Shown here piece after piece: positions 1-6,366 of a stretch of 13,875 bases of DNA (position 1 is its first letter; the number at the start of each line of letters is the position of its first letter). Origin of the DNA: an uncultured Clostridia bacterium (GTDB taxonomy: Bacteria > Bacillota > Clostridia > Christensenellales > Maliibacteriaceae); the NCBI GenBank assembly GCA_934613185.1, contig CAKTSO010000041.1, positions 1-13,875 on the forward strand, in the 5' to 3' direction. A model generated the notes under the pieces. The model saw only the letters and a list, made by a program, of their open reading frames with translations, was not told where the DNA came from and did no database searches. The position numbers and the translations under genes are program-made.

Positions 1-345
1 CCCTCCGTCCTTGCGCTTGCGATCCCGATCGTCGGTGGTTTCCTGTTCGGCGTTGAATTCGTCGGTGGCCTGCTGATCGGCGCAACGATCGTCGCCATTC
101 CGCGCGCGATCTTCATGGGCAACTCGGGCGGCGCGTTCGACAACGCTAAGAAGTACATCGAGGGCGGCTTCCTCGCCGGCCACGGCAAGGGCAGCGCCGC
201 ACACAAAGCGGCCGTCACCGGCGACACCGTCGGCGACACCCGAAAAGACGTCGTCGGCGTCGCGCTGGACATCTTCATCAAGACCATGTCCACCGTCGCC
301 AACACGCTGGCCACCGTCTTCTCGCATGTGACCCTCATTAAATAA
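1..345 (+). CDS. hppA: Membrane-bound ion-pumping pyrophosphatase, C-terminal part (5' end outside window)
   Basis: This is the last 114 codons of a gene that begins before the window. The frame is open from base 1 and ends at TAA 343-345. The family hydrolyses pyrophosphate in the cytoplasm and uses the energy to pump H+ or Na+ across the membrane. What is visible is a hydrophobic glycine-rich segment (about 4-38 of the visible part) followed by the family's conserved C-terminal stretch: GNSGGAFDNAKKYIE, a HGKGS..HKAAV segment, then GDTVGDTRKD, and a final hydrophobic helix (IFIKTMSTVANTLATVF). These acidic and lysine residues belong to the pyrophosphate/Mg2+ site region of the family. The residues that separate K+-dependent from K+-independent and Na+ from H+ pumps lie upstream of the window, so the ion cannot be called. 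The family assignment itself is very firm. Confidence 0.95.
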   Translation, partial: PSVLALAIPIVGGFLFGVEFVGGLLIGATIVAIPRAIFMGNSGGAFDNAKKYIEGGFLAGHGKGSAAHKAAVTGDTVGDTRKDVVGVALDIFIKTMSTVANTLATVFSHVTLIK

Positions 346-351
346 TCGAAC

Positions 352-396
352 AAAAAAGAGGCTCCTTCAGAATCTTTTCGAAGGAGCCGCTTTTTG
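352..396. terminator. Bidirectional intrinsic terminator between hppA and the lipoprotein gene
   Basis: A perfect 9-bp stem, GGCTCCTTC (360-368) with GAAGGAGCC (380-388), has an 11-nt loop and is followed by GCTTTTTG on the + strand. On the other side an A-run at 352-357 gives a T-run for - strand transcripts. It can therefore end both convergent genes. Confidence 0.88.
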
Positions 397-408
397 ATTG
401 TCATTGTT

Positions 409-1167
409 TTATTCTTTCCACGTCGTCCCCTCGCCCGTCAGTACGTCCCGCACGCTTTGCACCGCGGGCACAATGCAGAAATTGAGCGTTCCCGCGCCGA
501 AATATCCGTAAACAATCGCATCGCCCATTGCCGCCGCGTGTGCGATCTTCGGCCTTTGCGCATCAAAAAATCCGATCTGAGAACCAAAGTACGTCTCCGC
601 CGCTGTCTCTTCGCACCAGAAATTCAGCGCACGCAGTGTTTCTTCGTCCGCATCTTTCCAAAAAATCGCCGACGCGCAGCGGCACATGCGGCCGAAATCT
701 TCATAAAGCGTCTCCTGAAACCCATGGTCGTCGAACATGGCCTCAATTTGGCACACGTCGCCCGCTTCGGAAAGATACAGCGCCAAGACAGGCGACAGAA
801 CGTTTTCTTCGTCGAGCCGCGCTGTGATGCATGTCATGTCATCGGGAAGCCGCGCCGCGTCGTCCGAACGGAGTTCCCACGTCTTCGCTTCGGGAAGTTC
901 TCCCGCACCGCCCGCCGCTTTCCATTGTTCGTTGAATCGCACAATGAAATCCGCCGCCGTCAGCGAAAACGCCGCGACGCCGTCCTCCTGCCGCAATTCG
1001 ATCGGCGCACGCGTCGGCTTGATCGTCGGCGCGGCGCTTTGCGTCGGCTGCGTCACGATCGGCAATATCGTTTCACTCGGCTCGGCCGCTTCGTTCGGCG
1101 CGCCGCAGGCGGCAAGCGATGCGGCAAGCAGAACGGTCAAAATAACTTTTTGTCGTTTACTTTTCAT
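409..1167 (-). CDS. Lipoprotein of unknown function
   Basis: A 252-residue protein. The start chosen is the ATG at 1165-1167, because GGGAG lies 5 nt upstream on the - strand; an earlier in-frame ATG (1179) overlaps that ribosome site. The N-terminus is a classic lipoprotein signal: MKSKRQK, a hydrophobic core, then lipobox L18-A19-A20-C21, so the mature protein should be lipid-anchored on the outside of the membrane. Residues 22-60 form a Pro/Thr/Ala-rich linker (TILPIVTQPTQS, TIKPTRAP). The remaining ~190 residues form an acidic globular domain with repeated Trp, Phe and several Cys residues (DVCQIEAMFDD, RMCRCASAIFW, LNFWCEE). I do not recognise the domain. The gene is divergent from the uvrA-like gene and convergent with hppA. 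It has its own promoter (1201-1230). No function is assigned. Confidence 0.85.
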   Translation of the reverse strand: MKSKRQKVILTVLLAASLAACGAPNEAAEPSETILPIVTQPTQSAAPTIKPTRAPIELRQEDGVAAFSLTAADFIVRFNEQWKAAGGAGELPEAKTWELRSDDAARLPDDMTCITARLDEENVLSPVLALYLSEAGDVCQIEAMFDDHGFQETLYEDFGRMCRCASAIFWKDADEETLRALNFWCEETAAETYFGSQIGFFDAQRPKIAHAAAMGDAIVYGYFGAGTLNFCIVPAVQSVRDVLTGEGTTWKE

Positions 1168-1200
1168 CGTCTCTCCCATGATCGTTCGCGTTCGGCTTCC

Positions 1201-1230
1201 AGTGTAATCGAAGCGCCGCGCTTTCGTCAA
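1201..1230 (-). promoter_or_regulatory. Promoter for the lipoprotein gene
   Basis: Read on the - strand: -35 TTGACG (1225-1230), an 18-nt spacer and -10 TACACT (1201-1206), about 33 nt before the start codon. Confidence 0.6.
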
Positions 1231-1233
1231 ATC

Positions 1234-1262
1234 TTGCGCAATCTTGCTCCCGCGGCTACAAT
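1234..1262 (+). promoter_or_regulatory. Promoter for the uvrA-like gene
   Basis: -35 TTGCGC (1234-1239), a 17-nt spacer and -10 TACAAT (1257-1262). The -35 boxes of this and the divergent lipoprotein promoter are only 3 bp apart. Confidence 0.6.
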
Positions 1263-1293
1263 AGAGCCGTATCATTTTTCAGGAGAAACCGAC

Positions 1294-3768
1294 ATGATCG
1301 ATCAAATTCAAGTACGCGGCGCACGCGTGCATAACCTAAAAAACGTCGACGTGGACGTGCCGCTTCAACAGATTGTCGCCGTGGCGGGCGTATCGGGATC
1401 GGGCAAATCGTCCCTCGCGCTCGGCGTGCTTTACGCCGAAGGCTCCCGGCGCTATCTGGAATCGCTTTCGACCTACACCAGACGGCGCATGACGCAGGCG
1501 GCGCGCGCCGCCGTGGACGAAGTGCTCTACGTTCCCGCAGCACTGGCGCTGCATCAGCGGCCCGGCGTCCCCGGCATCCGCAGCACGTTCGGCACGGGAA
1601 CGGAGCTTTTGAACATTCTCCGCCTTCTTTTTTCGCGCACGGCGAGCCACGTCTGCCCGAACGGACATCCCGTTCCCCCATCGCTGAACGTCGCCGCGGG
1701 GCGAGAACTCGTCTGCCCGGAATGCGGGGAGCGCTTCTTCGCCCCATCCGCCGAGGAATTGGCGTTCAACTCGCAGGGCGCGTGCCGTACCTGCGACGGG
1801 ACGGGGACGGTGCGCCGCGTCGACGAAACGACGCTCGTTCCCGACGAAAGCCTGTCGATCGACGAAGGCGCGGTGCGTCCGTGGCAGACGCTGATGTGGT
1901 CGCTGATGAAGGACATCGCGCGCGAACTCGGCGTGCGCACCGACGTGCCGTTTCGGGAATTGACCGAAAAAGAGCGGGAGATCGTCTTTCACGGGCCGCC
2001 CGTCAAGCACCACATGATCTATCAAAACAAAACCAGCGGCGCGGCGGGCGAAATGGACTTCACTTATTTCAGCGCCGTCCATACCGTCGAAAACGCGCTT
2101 TCCCGCGTCAAGGACGAAAAGGGCATGAAGCGCGTGGAGAAGTTTTTAAAGACGGAAGTCTGCCCCGACTGCGGCGGCTCGCGGCTTTGCGAACGCGCCC
2201 GCGCGCCGAAAGTCCGCGGGATCGGGCTGGACGAAGCCTGCCGCATGACGCTCGGCGATCTTTCGGAATGGGTCGTGGGCGTCCCGGATTCCCTCTCGGA
2301 AGATATGCGCCCCATGGCGCGGAACATCTGCGAGTCCTTCGCCGACACGGCCGAACGACTCATATCGCTCGGGCTGTCGTATCTTTCGCTCGACCGCGCC
2401 GCCTCGACGCTTTCCACCGGCGAACGCCAGCGCATGCAGCTTGCCCGCGCCGTGCGCAACCGCACCACGGGCGTACTGTACGTCCTGGACGAACCGTCGA
2501 TCGGGCTTCACCCCGCCAACATCGAGGGCTTGAAACGCGTCATGCGCGACCTTCTTGCCGACGGCAACTCCGTACTCCTTGTCGACCACGACACGCAGCT
2601 TCTGCGCGAGGCGGACTGGATGATCGAAATGGGCCCCGGCGCGGGCGCAGGCGGCGGATACGTCGTCTGTCAGGGTGAGCTTTCCAAAATCGAAAGCGAC
2701 CCTGCCTCCGTCATCGGCCCGTATTTGTCCGGCGAAAAAAGCGCGCGCCGTCCGCGGACGGCAAAAGAAGAACTGTTCGAAAAAGGGACGATCCGCCTTC
2801 AAACGCGCGCGATCCACACCGTACAGCCGCTGCGCGTCGAGCTGCCCAAAGGGCGGCTGACCGTCGTCACCGGCGTATCGGGTTCTGGCAAGACGACGCT
2901 CGTTTTGGAAAGCCTCGTCCCCGCGCTGTCCGCCGCGATCGCGGGCGAAACGCTCCCTGCGCACATCGAAAGCGTCGATCCCTGCGGGCTTCGCCGCGTA
3001 AAACTCATCGACGCCACGCCCATCGGCGTCAATGTGCGATCGACCGTCGCCACTTACGCCAATGTTCACGACGAGCTTCGCAAGCTTTTTGCCAAAAGCC
3101 CGCAGGCAAAGGCATTCGGCTGCAAAGCCGGTGACTTTTCCTACAACACGGGATCACTCCGCTGCCCCTCCTGCGACGGGACGGGCGAAATCTGCCTCGA
3201 CGTGCAGTTTCTGCCCGACGTGAGCATTCCCTGCCCCGACTGCCGCGGCAGCCGCTACGGACAAAAAGCGAGCCTGATCCGCCTGACGAATCGCCGCGGG
3301 GAGACGTTCTCGCTTCCCGAGGTCATGGATATGGACGTGGAAGAGGCGCTTCGCGTCTGCGCGGACAGCCGCGTGGTTTCGCAGCGGCTTTCCGTATTAA
3401 AACAGCTCGGGCTTTCGTATCTGACGCTCGGCGAAGAGACGCCGAGTCTTTCCGGCGGCGAGGCACAGCGGCTGAAGCTGGCGAGCGAAATGGGGCACGC
3501 GCAGGAAGACACGCTCTTTGTCTTTGACGAGCCGACGATCGGCCTGCACCCGCAGGACGTGCAGACGCTCCTCGACGTCTTTCAGACGCTGCTTGCAAGC
3601 GGCGCGACCGTCGTCGTCATCGAGCACGACCTCGACGTCATCAAAAGCGCCGACTATATCCTGGACATGGGCCCGGGCGGCGGCGCGGCGGGCGGCCGTC
3701 TCGTCGCGTGCGGCACGCCGGAAGACATCCGCAAAACGCCCGAAAGCGTGACGGGGCGCTTTCTTTGA
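1294..3768 (+). CDS. UvrA-like ABC ATPase lacking the UvrB-binding domain (UvrA2/DrrC type)
   Basis: An 824-residue tandem ABC ATPase, about 115 shorter than housekeeping UvrA (~940). The ATG at 1294 has AGGAG 8 nt upstream and begins the UvrA-typical motif RGARVHNLKNV; the frame stays open upstream but shows no coding signal there. First ATPase: Walker A GVSGSGKSS (32-40), signature LSTGERQ (373-379), Walker B with D399-E400, H432. Second: Walker A GVSGSGKTT (527-535), signature LSGGEAQR (719-726), D745-E746, H778. Zinc-type cysteines: C121, C141/C144, C164/C167, C290/C293, C624/C627, C647/C650. In UvrA the UvrB-binding domain sits between the pairs matching C121 and C141; here only ~19 residues separate them. 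The family's canonical job is DNA-damage recognition. Paralogues without the UvrB domain are linked in some bacteria to DNA-binding drug tolerance, but the role here is inference. All catalytic motifs look intact. Confidence 0.93.
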   Translation: MIDQIQVRGARVHNLKNVDVDVPLQQIVAVAGVSGSGKSSLALGVLYAEGSRRYLESLSTYTRRRMTQAARAAVDEVLYVPAALALHQRPGVPGIRSTFGTGTELLNILRLLFSRTASHVCPNGHPVPPSLNVAAGRELVCPECGERFFAPSAEELAFNSQGACRTCDGTGTVRRVDETTLVPDESLSIDEGAVRPWQTLMWSLMKDIARELGVRTDVPFRELTEKEREIVFHGPPVKHHMIYQNKTSGAAGEMDFTYFSAVHTVENALSRVKDEKGMKRVEKFLKTEVCPDCGGSRLCERARAPKVRGIGLDEACRMTLGDLSEWVVGVPDSLSEDMRPMARNICESFADTAERLISLGLSYLSLDRAASTLSTGERQRMQLARAVRNRTTGVLYVLDEPSIGLHPANIEGLKRVMRDLLADGNSVLLVDHDTQLLREADWMIEMGPGAGAGGGYVVCQGELSKIESDPASVIGPYLSGEKSARRPRTAKEELFEKGTIRLQTRAIHTVQPLRVELPKGRLTVVTGVSGSGKTTLVLESLVPALSAAIAGETLPAHIESVDPCGLRRVKLIDATPIGVNVRSTVATYANVHDELRKLFAKSPQAKAFGCKAGDFSYNTGSLRCPSCDGTGEICLDVQFLPDVSIPCPDCRGSRYGQKASLIRLTNRRGETFSLPEVMDMDVEEALRVCADSRVVSQRLSVLKQLGLSYLTLGEETPSLSGGEAQRLKLASEMGHAQEDTLFVFDEPTIGLHPQDVQTLLDVFQTLLASGATVVVIEHDLDVIKSADYILDMGPGGGAAGGRLVACGTPEDIRKTPESVTGRFL

Positions 3769-3776
3769 CGACGAAA

Positions 3777-3813
3777 ACGCGCTTTGATAAAACTATCAAA
3801 GCGCGTCTTTTTT
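3777..3813 (+). terminator. Intrinsic terminator of the uvrA-like gene
   Basis: A perfect 13-bp stem (3777-3789 with 3794-3806, arm ACGCGCTTTGATA) has a 4-nt AAAC loop and is followed by CTTTTTT. An AAAA run just before the stem gives a short T-run on the other strand, so it may also catch transcripts from the convergent hydrolase gene. Confidence 0.92.
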
Positions 3814-3851
3814 ATTTTATGAAACAAAAGCGCCGAAATTGTCGGTCGGCA

Positions 3852-3877
3852 AAACCGTTTCATTTCCGCAACGGTTT
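3852..3877 (-). terminator. Possible weak terminator after the alpha/beta hydrolase gene
   Basis: An 8-bp inverted repeat, AAACCGTT (3852-3859) with AACGGTTT (3870-3877), has a 10-nt loop and lies 12 nt past the hydrolase stop codon. There is only a short T-run, so the stronger hairpin at 3777-3806 may do the work. Confidence 0.35.
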
Positions 3878-3888
3878 CTTCCGTCGTT

Positions 3889-4485
3889 TTATTCTTCCAT
3901 GATCCAGCGATCCAAAAAACGCATCTGCTCTTTTGTGTGGAACCAATGCTCGCCGTTTTGCATAACGGTCAGCGTCGCGTCGGTTCGCCGCGCAAAATCC
4001 GTCACGGTTTCCAGTGAAGTCAGCTCGTCGTGCGCGCCGTACAAAATGCGCGTGGGAACGCGCCAGACGATCGGATGTTCCCGCACATAAGTAAGATACT
4101 TCCACGACAGCGTTTCGCCGAATTCCGTAGGGATCTCCGACTTTTCTTCGAGTTCCCGTTCGGTCACGTTCGCCCAACGCATCATATTGCCAATCAATTT
4201 TTCCATATCTACGACGGGCGAAATGAAACACGCCTCGTCAACCAGCGTTTCGTTCAGCGAAGCCATGGAGAAAAACGCACCGATGCTGTTTGCGATCAGT
4301 GTAAGACGATCGCAACGCCGCCGCTGTTCAGCGAAAAAACGCGGGAATTCTTTTTCGGCCTCCCAGGGGAACGCCGCATGGTAATCAAAACCAATCACTT
4401 CTGATTCGGGAAGCAGCGGCCCGTAATGCTCGGCTTCCCGCGCCGAACCGCCCTTGCCGTGGACATAGATCACGATCCGTTTCAT
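3889..4485 (-). CDS. Small alpha/beta hydrolase-fold protein
   Basis: A 198-residue cytosolic protein with no signal peptide or membrane segment. The start chosen is the ATG at 4483-4485, with GGAGG 7 nt upstream; an in-frame TTG two codons earlier is too close to that site. Fold landmarks: an N-terminal strand and oxyanion loop (IVIYVHGKGGS, 4-14), a nucleophile elbow ANSIG with Ser67 (a variant of GxSxG), acid Asp153 in YGAHDEL after the strand RILYG, and His180 in NGEHWFH. The triad is complete and in the usual order. The short length and HGKGG loop resemble the small serine hydrolases of the RBBP9/YdeN or dienelactone-hydrolase-like groups. The substrate cannot be read from the sequence. 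It has its own promoter (4536-4564) and is separated by a terminator from the S-component gene upstream, so it is probably transcribed alone. Confidence 0.88.
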   Translation of the reverse strand: MKRIVIYVHGKGGSAREAEHYGPLLPESEVIGFDYHAAFPWEAEKEFPRFFAEQRRRCDRLTLIANSIGAFFSMASLNETLVDEACFISPVVDMEKLIGNMMRWANVTERELEEKSEIPTEFGETLSWKYLTYVREHPIVWRVPTRILYGAHDELTSLETVTDFARRTDATLTVMQNGEHWFHTKEQMRFLDRWIMEE

Positions 4486-4535
4486 TTTCAATCCTCCTTC
4501 TTGAGCCGCTGTGACCGCACCGTTCGAATTTCACC

Positions 4536-4564
4536 ATTATGAAGACAAATCCACGCGTTGTCAA
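4536..4564 (-). promoter_or_regulatory. Promoter for the alpha/beta hydrolase gene
   Basis: Read on the - strand: consensus -35 TTGACA (4559-4564), a 17-nt spacer and -10 CATAAT (4536-4541). Confidence 0.75.
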
Positions 4565-4569
4565 ATACG

Positions 4570-4599
4570 AAAAAAACGGCACAGGAAATACCATGCCGC
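4570..4599 (-). terminator. Intrinsic terminator of the ECF S-component gene
   Basis: On the - strand, CGGCA and TGCCG arms (4594-4598 and 4577-4581), with an extra GG/CC pair inside, are followed by a run of seven T (4570-4576). It lies 22 nt past the stop codon of the S-component gene. Confidence 0.7.
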
Positions 4600-4620
4600 T
4601 TCGAATCGTTCGCTTCGCGA

Positions 4621-5139
4621 TCAGCCCGCCATATGCTTTTGATACAGCTTCGCCACGCCGCATTTCCAGCAGATCAGCATGCCCGCGACCGCGCCGACCG
4701 CCGCCTGCAGGATCTGATACGGGAGCTTCGCCAGCGCGTATTCCGGCGTGCTGTAAATATAAGCGCGGCCGAGCGAATAGCCGACAACCATGATCACCGC
4801 ACCGACCGCGACGCCGATCCCCGACGCCAGAACGGGATGTTTTTTCAGGACGCGATGCGAAAACAGCGAGATCACGACCGCCTGCAAACCGTGCGTGACG
4901 AGAGAGACAAACATCGGCGCGGGATAGAACAGCAGGTCGCCCAGAAACGCGCCCACGCCGCCGACCGCAAACGCCGCCAGCGGATCCATCAGGATCGCCG
5001 CAGTGCAGATGATGATATCGTTCATATAAAGATGGCCGCCCGGGACGGGAACGCCGAACGAGCTCATGATGACGTTCAGCGCCATGAACATGGCCGTCGT
5101 GCAAAGCCAAAGCGTCGTTTTTTTCGTATTCTTCTGCAT
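4621..5139 (-). CDS. ECF transporter S component (substrate-binding membrane subunit)
   Basis: A 172-residue, very hydrophobic protein with about six membrane helices. The ATG at 5137-5139 has AAGGAGGAGG upstream. Typical S-component features: a cytosolic Lys-rich N-terminus (MQKNTKKTT), a first helix with Ala/Met residues (TTAMFMALNVIMSSFGV), a conserved loop VPGGHLYMNDIII, then DPLAAFAVGGVGAFLGDLLF and a Gly/Ala-rich helix pair. It fits the riboflavin/DUF1393-like S-component group (PF07155 type). Such proteins bind a vitamin and dock on a shared EcfA-EcfA'-EcfT energising module; none of those genes is in the window. No riboswitch is visible in the short leader. Divergence from a MocR/GntR gene makes a vitamin B6-type substrate a reasonable guess, but that is inference; other vitamins or precursors are possible. 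Confidence 0.88.
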   Translation of the reverse strand: MQKNTKKTTLWLCTTAMFMALNVIMSSFGVPVPGGHLYMNDIIICTAAILMDPLAAFAVGGVGAFLGDLLFYPAPMFVSLVTHGLQAVVISLFSHRVLKKHPVLASGIGVAVGAVIMVVGYSLGRAYIYSTPEYALAKLPYQILQAAVGAVAGMLICWKCGVAKLYQKHMAG

Positions 5140-5152
5140 AGTATCCTCCTCC

Positions 5153-5181
5153 TTGCCTTTCGGACGAGGTTATTATAAAAT
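5153..5181 (+). promoter_or_regulatory. Promoter for the MocR-like gene
   Basis: -35 TTGCCT (5153-5158), a 17-nt spacer and -10 TAAAAT (5176-5181). It overlaps the -10 region of the divergent S-component gene. Confidence 0.5.
5172..5177 (-). promoter_or_regulatory. -10 element for the ECF S-component gene
   Basis: A perfect TATAAT on the - strand, 33 nt before the start codon. No good -35 hexamer lies at 16-18 nt (the sequence there is AT-rich). That suits a promoter needing an activator, which is inference. Confidence 0.5.
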
Positions 5182-5209
5182 AACTTCTGGTAATATAAAA
5201 TATCCAGAA
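5174..5209. promoter_or_regulatory. Candidate MocR operator: paired direct repeats and an inverted repeat
   Basis: Two identical 9-mers TATAAAATA lie at 5174-5182 and 5194-5202, exactly 20 bp (two helical turns) apart. An inverted repeat TTCTGG/CCAGAA (5185-5190 and 5204-5209) interlocks with them. GTTATT/AATAAC also forms a small palindrome at 5169-5184. All lie between the divergent start codons, covering the S-component -35 region and the likely mocR start site. Confidence 0.5.
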
Positions 5210-5231
5210 ACGGAGCAAATCATAAGGCCAG

Positions 5232-6317
5232 ATGAAATACACGATCGACAAAAACAGTCGTCCCGTCTATCTTCAGATCTATCGGCTTCTTCGCGACGAC
5301 ATCCGAAGCGGCGTATTCCCCTATCAAAGCAAGCTGCCCTCCCGGCGGCTTCTTGCCGAGGAAATGGGCGTCAGCGCGATCACCGTCGAACACGCCTACG
5401 CGTTGTTATGCGAAGAAGGCTACGCCGCCGCAAAGGAGCGAAGCGGCTATTTCGTCAGTTTTCGGCCGAGCGACGGATTCGCCGCGGCCGATCCCGTGCA
5501 GGCGCCCGCGCCCGTTCCCATCGCCGCCGCGCCCGGTTTTTCCGCCGCCATTTTGAGCCGCACGATGCGCCGCGTGCTGTCCGAGCGGCGTGACGCGCTG
5601 TTCGAGCGTTCGCCCGGCGCGGGCTGCGTCGCGCTGCGCGACGCGATCCGCCGCTATCTTGCCAGAAACCGCGGTATTCAAGTCTCGACCGATCAGATTG
5701 TCGTCGGCGCGGGCGCGGAATATCTTTACGGCCTGATCGTCGCGCTTTTGGGGCGCAAGCTATGCTACGCCATCGAATCGCCGGCTTATCAGAAACTGGA
5801 GCAGATCTATCGCGCGCTGGGCGTTGCGGTCGAACAGCTCCCCTTATCGCGCGACGGGATCGATTCCGCCGCGCTTGTCAAAACAAACGCCGACGTGCTG
5901 CACACCACGCCGTATCGAAGCTACCCGAGCGGCGTAACGGCGTCCGCCTCCAAACGGCACGAATATCTTCGCTGGGCTGATCGCACGGGGCGCTATTTGA
6001 TCGAATCGGACTACGGCAGCGAAACGTCCGTCTCCGCGCAGCCGATGGAGACGCTCTTCGCCCTGTCGCACGGGGACAACGTCATCTATCTGAACACGTT
6101 CTCCCGCACGATCTCCGCCTCGCTTCGCGTGGGATATATGGTTCTGCCGAAATCCCTCGTTCCCGTTTTCGCGGAAAAGCTCGGGTTTTATTCCTGCAGC
6201 GTGCCGACGTTTGAACAGTACGTTCTGGCGCAGCTGATCGACGGCGGCGACTTCGAGCGGCACATCAACCGTCTGCGGCGACAGAAGCGAAAAAAACTCG
6301 CCGTGCAAAAGCAATAA
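5232..6317 (+). CDS. MocR-type GntR regulator with aminotransferase-like domain, shortened and with altered PLP site
   Basis: A 361-residue protein. Residues ~1-75 form a GntR winged helix (PVYLQIYRLLRDDIRSG, LPSRRLLAEEMGVSAITVEHAYALL, GYFVS). From ~110 on it has a fold-type I aminotransferase-like domain: DQIVVGAGAEYLYGLI, TTPYRSYPSGVTAS, LIESDYGSE (256-264), NTFSRTISASLRVGYMVLP (288-306). MocR proteins usually run 450-490 residues. This one stops right after the FERHINRLRRQKR segment, losing about 80-100 C-terminal residues, and a terminator follows 5 nt later. The family's PLP-binding Lys in FSK is Arg292, and the first Asp of the EDDY motif is Ser259 (ESDY). PLP binding is therefore doubtful. 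The ribosome site is weak (AAGG at 5224-5227). The gene is divergent from the S-component gene it probably controls. DNA binding looks intact; effector sensing may be lost or changed. Confidence 0.88.
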   Translation: MKYTIDKNSRPVYLQIYRLLRDDIRSGVFPYQSKLPSRRLLAEEMGVSAITVEHAYALLCEEGYAAAKERSGYFVSFRPSDGFAAADPVQAPAPVPIAAAPGFSAAILSRTMRRVLSERRDALFERSPGAGCVALRDAIRRYLARNRGIQVSTDQIVVGAGAEYLYGLIVALLGRKLCYAIESPAYQKLEQIYRALGVAVEQLPLSRDGIDSAALVKTNADVLHTTPYRSYPSGVTASASKRHEYLRWADRTGRYLIESDYGSETSVSAQPMETLFALSHGDNVIYLNTFSRTISASLRVGYMVLPKSLVPVFAEKLGFYSCSVPTFEQYVLAQLIDGGDFERHINRLRRQKRKKLAVQKQ

Positions 6318-6321
6318 CGCA

Positions 6322-6360
6322 AACGGCAGCCCGCGAAATACTCGCGAGCCGCCGTTTTTG
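6322..6360 (+). terminator. Intrinsic terminator after the MocR-like gene
   Basis: A 15-bp stem with two mismatches (6322-6336 with 6342-6356) and a 5-nt loop, ending in a T-run (6355-6359). It begins 4 nt past the stop codon. The convergent GNAT-fusion gene stops at 6367 and may also use it, though the T-run on that strand is poor. Confidence 0.85.
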
Positions 6361-6366
6361 ATTCCG

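Noticed and set aside
394..1293. Long open frame upstream of the uvrA-like gene, giving a 1124-residue reading
   Set aside because: The first 300 codons are Arg-rich and lie antisense to the lipoprotein gene. The AGGAG site and the UvrA N-terminal motif both place the start at 1294.
4385..5251. 288-codon frame on the - strand spanning the S component and the start of the hydrolase
   Set aside because: It is out of frame with both recognisable proteins, runs through a terminator and promoter, and has no family pattern.
6280..6317. A simple frameshift at the A-run near 6289-6296 explaining the short MocR protein
   Set aside because: Only about 50 bases remain before the terminator and the opposing gene, so no other frame could hold the missing 80-100 residues. 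A deletion is more likely.
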